A stretch of 10,465 nucleotides of DNA from an uncultured Caryophanales bacterium (GTDB lineage Bacteria; Bacillota_I; Bacilli_A; RFN20; CAG-826), in contig CAMGZN010000032.1 of NCBI GenBank assembly GCA_946183335.1, positions 1 to 10,465 of the forward strand, written 5' to 3'. The position numbers were made by a program, and so were the translations under genes. Below, one piece after another: positions 6,451 to 10,465 of the stretch. Below the pieces are notes generated by a model, which had not been told where the DNA came from, did not search any database, and was given only the letters and a program-made list of their open reading frames with translations. Positions within the stretch are counted from its first letter, which is position 1, and each line of letters starts with the position of its first letter.

Positions 6451-8190
6451 CTAATTCTCCTGGTAGGTGAGTCTAACCTTTCTTAAGAAAGAGAAGACTC
6501 CAATAACTAATGCAAGAAGTGCAGCAATCAATAAACGTTCTTGGACCTTATTTGTCGCAGTTATAAAGAAAATAAGCATTATTCCGATGTAAACAAGTCC
6601 AATTAAGAAGCCAAAGGCAATGGAGACAAGTTCATGCGATGAAACAATTTCACTACCTATGTCTGCTTTGTCTTTGTTCTCAGAGTGTGAATAGTCAAAT
6701 GATGCACTGATGACGTTATGGAAGACACCCAATATAAATAAAGTAATGATAAATAAGAATAAAGAATATCTTTCTGAACCTTTAAACCAATTAAAGAAGA
6801 GGATACTTGATGGAATTATGATTAATAACGACATAAAGATGTTATAAACCAAGCGTAAGCTCAAGGAGATTCTTGGATTAACTGGCATGGTTTTATTAAC
6901 CGTCCAACTTGGTCCGTCTTTACTAAAGACAGTTGCCGCAGACGTATTGTGCGAGCAGACAACAATTAAAATAAAGAAGAAATTAAACACAAACATCAAG
7001 AACATACCTGTCGAGTCCGTGTTAAATGCGTCATACAAACGGTTAACAACTAATGTGATTAAAGGCATCACCGTAATACATGTTAATGTACTAACAAGAT
7101 AACGTTCGTTACGAACAACTCTTAAGAGTTCATAACAAAGAACTGATAAATGTTTTGGTAAGCGAATGTTTTTGTGTTCTCTTGGCTGACGTGCGCTACT
7201 ACGATTTGTTGTTGCAATCATCTTGTTATAGAACGGTTTGGCTAAGAACGCATTAGCAACAACTAAAACTGCAATTCCGCCAATGGAGACGAGTAATCCT
7301 GCCCATGTATATGTTGAGTAAATCTTCATCGCATATCCATCACGAGTTCCTAAGAATGTATGAGTGACAGCGTTACTAAACTTGAATGAATCAGAGAACC
7401 AGAGCAAGAAATCATTCAATCCTTTTGTAAACTTATCGTATTCACGGACAAGGTTAATATTGCTTGGAATGATGTTGATCAAGAGTACTGTTCCATAAAT
7501 CAATGCTCCAGCAAGAACAAGCGTTAAGAAAACTTTAATCACGCGGAACTTATTAAGGAACTTCAAGACGAAATATGTTGGAACAGAAAGTAAACCGCAG
7601 AAGAGAGTTATTAAGGCAACATAGAAGAAATCAATAAATAAGGCCCAAAGGTAGAAATGGAATGGATAGCCATAAATCAAACCAAAGGAAATAATAACTG
7701 GGAAGAAGAGCATAAACGACTTCTTAATCGCGTCAACATAATAGACAATAATCTTCGATAAGAAGAGGTAGTCAGACTTCACTGGATAGGTGATCAAAAC
7801 TACATTATCCTTGGCAAAATACAAAGATTTTGTCATTCCAATCAAAATCGATAAGACTTCAAAAATAGTTAAAACAAAGATAACTGGAATCATTGCCGCA
7901 AGTGGAATTCTAGAAGAGAAGAAGATGTGTAAAGTTCCTGTCGTAAGAGACATGATAAAGTAACAAATCACAGTAATCACAACAAAGACAATAAGCTTGC
8001 CAGAGAGCCTTAACAAGGTACCTTTCTTGTCGTGCTTAAAGGACATGTTCCACTTATCCTTGAGTTGCATCATTACCAAACAATAAAGTTTAGAATGGGC
8101 AACTTTTGAGGTCACTTTTAAAACAAACTTCTTCACTGATAAGAAGCACTTTTTAAAGAAATTTCCGATTTTCTTAAAGAAGTTTTTCAT
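6451..8190 (-). CDS. ABC-2-type exporter permease
   Basis: A 579-residue integral membrane protein, the probable transmembrane partner of the upstream ATPase. About 11-12 hydrophobic spans are visible, for example near 65-84, 97-119, 157-174, 181-203, 218-241, 297-316, 369-387, 396-414, 450-468, 476-496, 521-545 and 550-569. Two motifs recall Firmicutes ABC-2/exporter permeases, in which a cytosolic loop precedes a Pro-Val pair: FAKDNVVLITYPVKSDYLFL (125-144) and VFSKDGPSWTVNKTMPVNPR (421-440). Length and motif duplication suggest two homologous halves, so one polypeptide may act with an ATPase dimer. The first 30 residues are very Lys/Phe-rich with a near repeat (FFKKIGNFFKKCF) and probably form an amphipathic helix on the membrane. 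The start is 3 bases after the upstream stop with only a weak site (TGGAAA), so coupled translation is likely. Substrate unknown; EcsB-like or lipid/peptide exporters are alternatives. Confidence 0.85.
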   Translation of the reverse strand: MKNFFKKIGNFFKKCFLSVKKFVLKVTSKVAHSKLYCLVMMQLKDKWNMSFKHDKKGTLLRLSGKLIVFVVITVICYFIMSLTTGTLHIFFSSRIPLAAMIPVIFVLTIFEVLSILIGMTKSLYFAKDNVVLITYPVKSDYLFLSKIIVYYVDAIKKSFMLFFPVIISFGLIYGYPFHFYLWALFIDFFYVALITLFCGLLSVPTYFVLKFLNKFRVIKVFLTLVLAGALIYGTVLLINIIPSNINLVREYDKFTKGLNDFLLWFSDSFKFSNAVTHTFLGTRDGYAMKIYSTYTWAGLLVSIGGIAVLVVANAFLAKPFYNKMIATTNRSSARQPREHKNIRLPKHLSVLCYELLRVVRNERYLVSTLTCITVMPLITLVVNRLYDAFNTDSTGMFLMFVFNFFFILIVVCSHNTSAATVFSKDGPSWTVNKTMPVNPRISLSLRLVYNIFMSLLIIIPSSILFFNWFKGSERYSLFLFIITLFILGVFHNVISASFDYSHSENKDKADIGSEIVSSHELVSIAFGFLIGLVYIGIMLIFFITATNKVQERLLIAALLALVIGVFSFLRKVRLTYQEN

Positions 8191-8193
8191 TGA

Positions 8194-10428
8194 TTAGTTT
8201 CCAGTCTCTAGGCCTGTTTTCTCCATGTAGAATTGTTCAAGATTCACGCCTTTTTTCATCAACTCGTGAACGTTTTCAATAGCAACAACTTTGTGGTGTG
8301 AAATAATAATGATTCGATCACAAAGTTTTTCGACAATATCGATTAAGTGAGACGAGAAGAAAACAATGTTTCCGCGTTCCGCGTGTCTCTTTAAACATTG
8401 CTTAACTTGGAAAATAGACACTGGGTCAAGACCAGTTAATGGTTCGTCTAAAATCCAAAGTTTTGGATTGTGAATAATTGATGCCATAATTGCAATTTTT
8501 TGTTTCATACCATGAGAGTATGTTTGAATTTTTGCATCAATTGCATCTTTCATCGCAAGAAGTTCTAAAAATTCATTTAAGAATGCGTCGCGATCTTCTT
8601 TGCTAACCTCATAGAGGTCAGCAATATAATTTAAATATTCACGGCCAGTGAGATTTTCATATAAAGCATAATGGTCTGGCACAAAGCCGATTTGACGTTT
8701 TGCTTGAACAGGTTGAACTTCGACGTCGTAGCCATTAACTTCAAGTTTTCCTTCAGTTGGAAGATGAATGCCAACAATGGCTTTAATTGTGGTTGATTTA
8801 CCTGCACCATTTGGTCCTAAGAAACCAATAATTTCGCCGGCTTCAGCAACAAAGTTAATGTCACGAACAGCAAATGGGAGTTTGTCGGAATAACGTTTTC
8901 CAAAGTGATCAATCACTAGTTTGTTTACACTTTCTGGGTTCATACACTTACTCACCTCTTTCTGGCCACATTTGGCCTCTAAAGCTAACTGATCGAACTT
9001 CACCTTTTTGGCTCGTTCGTCTAAATAATCTAATTTGTCTTGGAATCCAAAAATCCAAGCATAGACATACCACATACCAATGCTCATTAAAACAAAGCCA
9101 AAGAAGTAAATGGTTTGATAAATTGGATGGAGTTCAAATGTCTTTCCTTTAATTGTGAATCGAATATAGAAATCACGGAACAACCAATCCAACCCGATCT
9201 TCTTTCCAACAAAGTCAGAGTTGATATAGAAGTAGTCAAATTCACGACCTGTTGTCTCGTAAGGATAAAGGGCCGTGAATAATGTATTTGAGAATAAAAC
9301 AATCACATAATAAATTGCGAATCCAACCATTGAATAAATAAACTGTTTCTTCTTCGGACGATTGAAAATCCCCGTCAAAACACAAACAAGTGGACCAGCA
9401 AAAGCTAAAATGTGGTTTGTAAAATATTCAACACTTCTTGGAGAGAATAGATTTGCTCCATCATCATAATTTGGCATGAATGAAGCAAGTAATGCACCAA
9501 GAATATTGATAAAGAATGTGAAGTAGAAAACCTTTTCGTTTTTCGTAGCCAACGCGATTGGTAAGATGTACATCGCGGTATTACAAATGTGTAATGGCCA
9601 ATGGCTTGGATCAATAAAGATATTGAACTCATAACCATTTGAGAAAGCAATCATTCCTCCAATGGAAATGTAGAGCATAACCATTCGTGAGTACTCACCT
9701 TTATGTTGTCGTAGTAACATTGGTAATCCAATCATAAAGATGAATGTTGCATACAAGTAATAACGATGGCCCAAGCCAAAGTTCTTCATACCGTAAATGT
9801 TTGTATTACCAAACAATGCTCTCGGCATGAATTCTTGCATTGTAAATAAAAACGCGCCCAAGGTACAAAGAACGAGTTCAACAACTTCCCATTTATTCAT
9901 GTGAAGGTCGATTCGATCAAATGACCATCGATAGGCGAGTTTTCCAAGGATAACACCAATTTCAACAGCAATTAAGACACCAGCAACAGTTATGTCATAG
10001 GTCATTAATTGACCAAAAACGAAGTGTGGTATAGTAGCAAAACAGAAAATTGCTAATACAGGTGAAATTAATAATTCCATTCTATGAATAACTTTAAACT
10101 CAAAGAATGGGCTTAATAATGATGTAATGTGAATCACAACGATAAACCAGAAACAGAGAGTTCCTAGTAAGGAAATTACTCCACCTTCTGTAATCGCGGA
10201 AATATTATTTAAATGAGTAGTATCTTGTTTGGTAAGACCAACAACATAACGGAGTTCTCCACCACCACAAAGAAGTAGCCAACAGAAAAGAAGCGCAAAA
10301 AGAATCCATGCTGTAATTTTATAAGCAAGTTTAATTCTTTTTGGCGCCTTCTTCTTTAGAAGGAAGTAGACTCCGAATGTAATTCCGGCAGCCACTATTG
10401 CAATAATGTAGTAGAGATATTTACCCAT
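8194..10428 (-). CDS. YwaF/TMEM164-like membrane domain fused to an ABC ATPase
   Basis: A 744-residue two-part protein. Residues 1-465 are a polytopic membrane region with about 12 hydrophobic spans. Its second half (about 215-460) resembles the YwaF/TP0381 (TMEM164-related) family: the hallmark HWPLHICN (276-283, H280 and C282), then FINILGALLASFMPNYDDG and YFTNH (335-339). The first 200 residues hold extra spans I cannot assign. A charged linker (466-495) leads to a full ABC ATPase (about 500-744): Walker A GPNGAGKST (538-546), VPD at the Q-loop position (583-585), signature SHGMKQ (638-643), Walker B LWILDEP (657-663), H-loop H694, and the C-terminal LEQFYMEKTG seen in ABC-2 exporter ATPases. 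Human TMEM164 is reported as a cysteine-dependent acyltransferase on ether phospholipids; bacterial YwaF function is unknown to me. An in-frame TGA just before the ATG fixes the upstream limit; no Shine-Dalgarno is present. An internal ribosome site may also give a free ATPase. The ATPase should energise the downstream permease; the job of the membrane half is inference. Confidence 0.9.
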   Translation of the reverse strand: MGKYLYYIIAIVAAGITFGVYFLLKKKAPKRIKLAYKITAWILFALLFCWLLLCGGGELRYVVGLTKQDTTHLNNISAITEGGVISLLGTLCFWFIVVIHITSLLSPFFEFKVIHRMELLISPVLAIFCFATIPHFVFGQLMTYDITVAGVLIAVEIGVILGKLAYRWSFDRIDLHMNKWEVVELVLCTLGAFLFTMQEFMPRALFGNTNIYGMKNFGLGHRYYLYATFIFMIGLPMLLRQHKGEYSRMVMLYISIGGMIAFSNGYEFNIFIDPSHWPLHICNTAMYILPIALATKNEKVFYFTFFINILGALLASFMPNYDDGANLFSPRSVEYFTNHILAFAGPLVCVLTGIFNRPKKKQFIYSMVGFAIYYVIVLFSNTLFTALYPYETTGREFDYFYINSDFVGKKIGLDWLFRDFYIRFTIKGKTFELHPIYQTIYFFGFVLMSIGMWYVYAWIFGFQDKLDYLDERAKKVKFDQLALEAKCGQKEVSKCMNPESVNKLVIDHFGKRYSDKLPFAVRDINFVAEAGEIIGFLGPNGAGKSTTIKAIVGIHLPTEGKLEVNGYDVEVQPVQAKRQIGFVPDHYALYENLTGREYLNYIADLYEVSKEDRDAFLNEFLELLAMKDAIDAKIQTYSHGMKQKIAIMASIIHNPKLWILDEPLTGLDPVSIFQVKQCLKRHAERGNIVFFSSHLIDIVEKLCDRIIIISHHKVVAIENVHELMKKGVNLEQFYMEKTGLETGN
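8941..8961 (-). promoter_or_regulatory. Internal ribosome site and in-frame ATG for a free ATPase
   Basis: Inside the linker of the fusion gene the minus strand reads AAAGAGGTGAG (8961-8951), then 8 bases, then an in-frame ATG at 8943 (Met496). GAGGTGA matches the 16S anti-Shine-Dalgarno without a mismatch and is the strongest such site I found in the window. Starting here gives 249 residues (8943-8194), the usual size of a stand-alone ABC ATPase, beginning just before its first strand. Use in the cell is inferred, not shown. Confidence 0.55.
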
Positions 10429-10465
10429 TTTTCAGTACTTACAAAAAATATATACAACTAAAATT
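10429..10465 (-). promoter_or_regulatory. Probable -10 region and short leader of the four-gene unit
   Basis: Minus-strand TATATT (10452-10447) lies 18 bases before the ATG of the fusion gene, giving a leader of about 11 bases without a Shine-Dalgarno. Between box and start is GTAAGTAC (10442-10435), the same octamer that follows the TATAAT of the MacB-type gene. The matching second arm is not clear here. The -35 region would fall outside the window, so the promoter cannot be confirmed. Confidence 0.4.

Noticed and set aside
10420..10440. A longer N-terminus for the fusion gene
   Set aside because: An in-frame TGA lies one codon before the ATG at 10428, so no upstream start is possible under the standard code.
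1..10465. Alternative genetic code (TGA as Trp), expected for some Mollicutes
   Set aside because: All long genes use TGG for Trp and read through without TGA; the five visible stops are TAA or TAG, which fits the standard code.
1..10465. CRISPR array, tRNA/rRNA genes, riboswitches, insertion sequences
   Set aside because: Coding sequence fills nearly the whole window and the short gaps (at most 76 bases) hold only the terminator, promoter and palindrome listed.

Overview
The window is AT-rich, gene-dense DNA with every supported gene on the minus strand. It looks like an uncultured low-GC Gram-positive relative (Bacillota/Mycoplasmatota, in the broad area of Erysipelotrichales, Acholeplasmatales or RF39-type gut Bacilli). 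The reasons are the AT-rich codon use, the lipoprotein style (Lys-rich signal, lipobox, bacterial Ig-like first domain), an RlmCD-like methyltransferase, and Firmicutes-type ABC exporters. The standard code is used: the five visible stop codons are TAA or TAG, Trp is TGG, and no gene needs TGA read through. The taxonomic placement is inference.

Reading in the direction of transcription (high to low coordinates), the first unit has four tightly packed genes. (1) 10428-8194 encodes a polytopic membrane domain of the YwaF/TMEM164 type fused to a complete ABC ATPase. (2) 8190-6451 encodes an ABC-2-type multi-spanning permease. (3) 6447-5965 encodes a small membrane-anchored or secreted protein of unknown family. 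(4) 5919-3364 encodes a large cysteine-rich lipoprotein with an N-terminal Ig-like domain and a probable right-handed beta-helix. A clear rho-independent terminator (3344-3316) closes this unit. The ATPase and permease should form an exporter. The small protein and the lipoprotein are plausible substrates or external partners.

The second unit starts just after the terminator. It has a TATAAT box framed by an inverted repeat and almost no leader. It encodes a fused ATPase-FtsX/MacB-type permease with a very large, Tyr-rich outside domain (3287-882). One base after its stop it is followed by an RlmD/RlmCD-type 23S rRNA uracil-C5 methyltransferase (880-1), cut off by the window edge.

The most interesting signal is the first gene. 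A YwaF/TMEM164-like membrane domain is joined in frame to an ABC ATPase. Inside the linker sits a near-consensus Shine-Dalgarno sequence (AAAGAGGTGA) eight bases before an in-frame ATG at 8943, exactly where a free-standing ATPase would begin. The gene may therefore make both the fusion and a free ATPase, or the fusion may be a recent merger of two genes. No RNA genes, CRISPR arrays, insertion sequences or plus-strand genes were found. No stretch over 300 bases lacks a gene.
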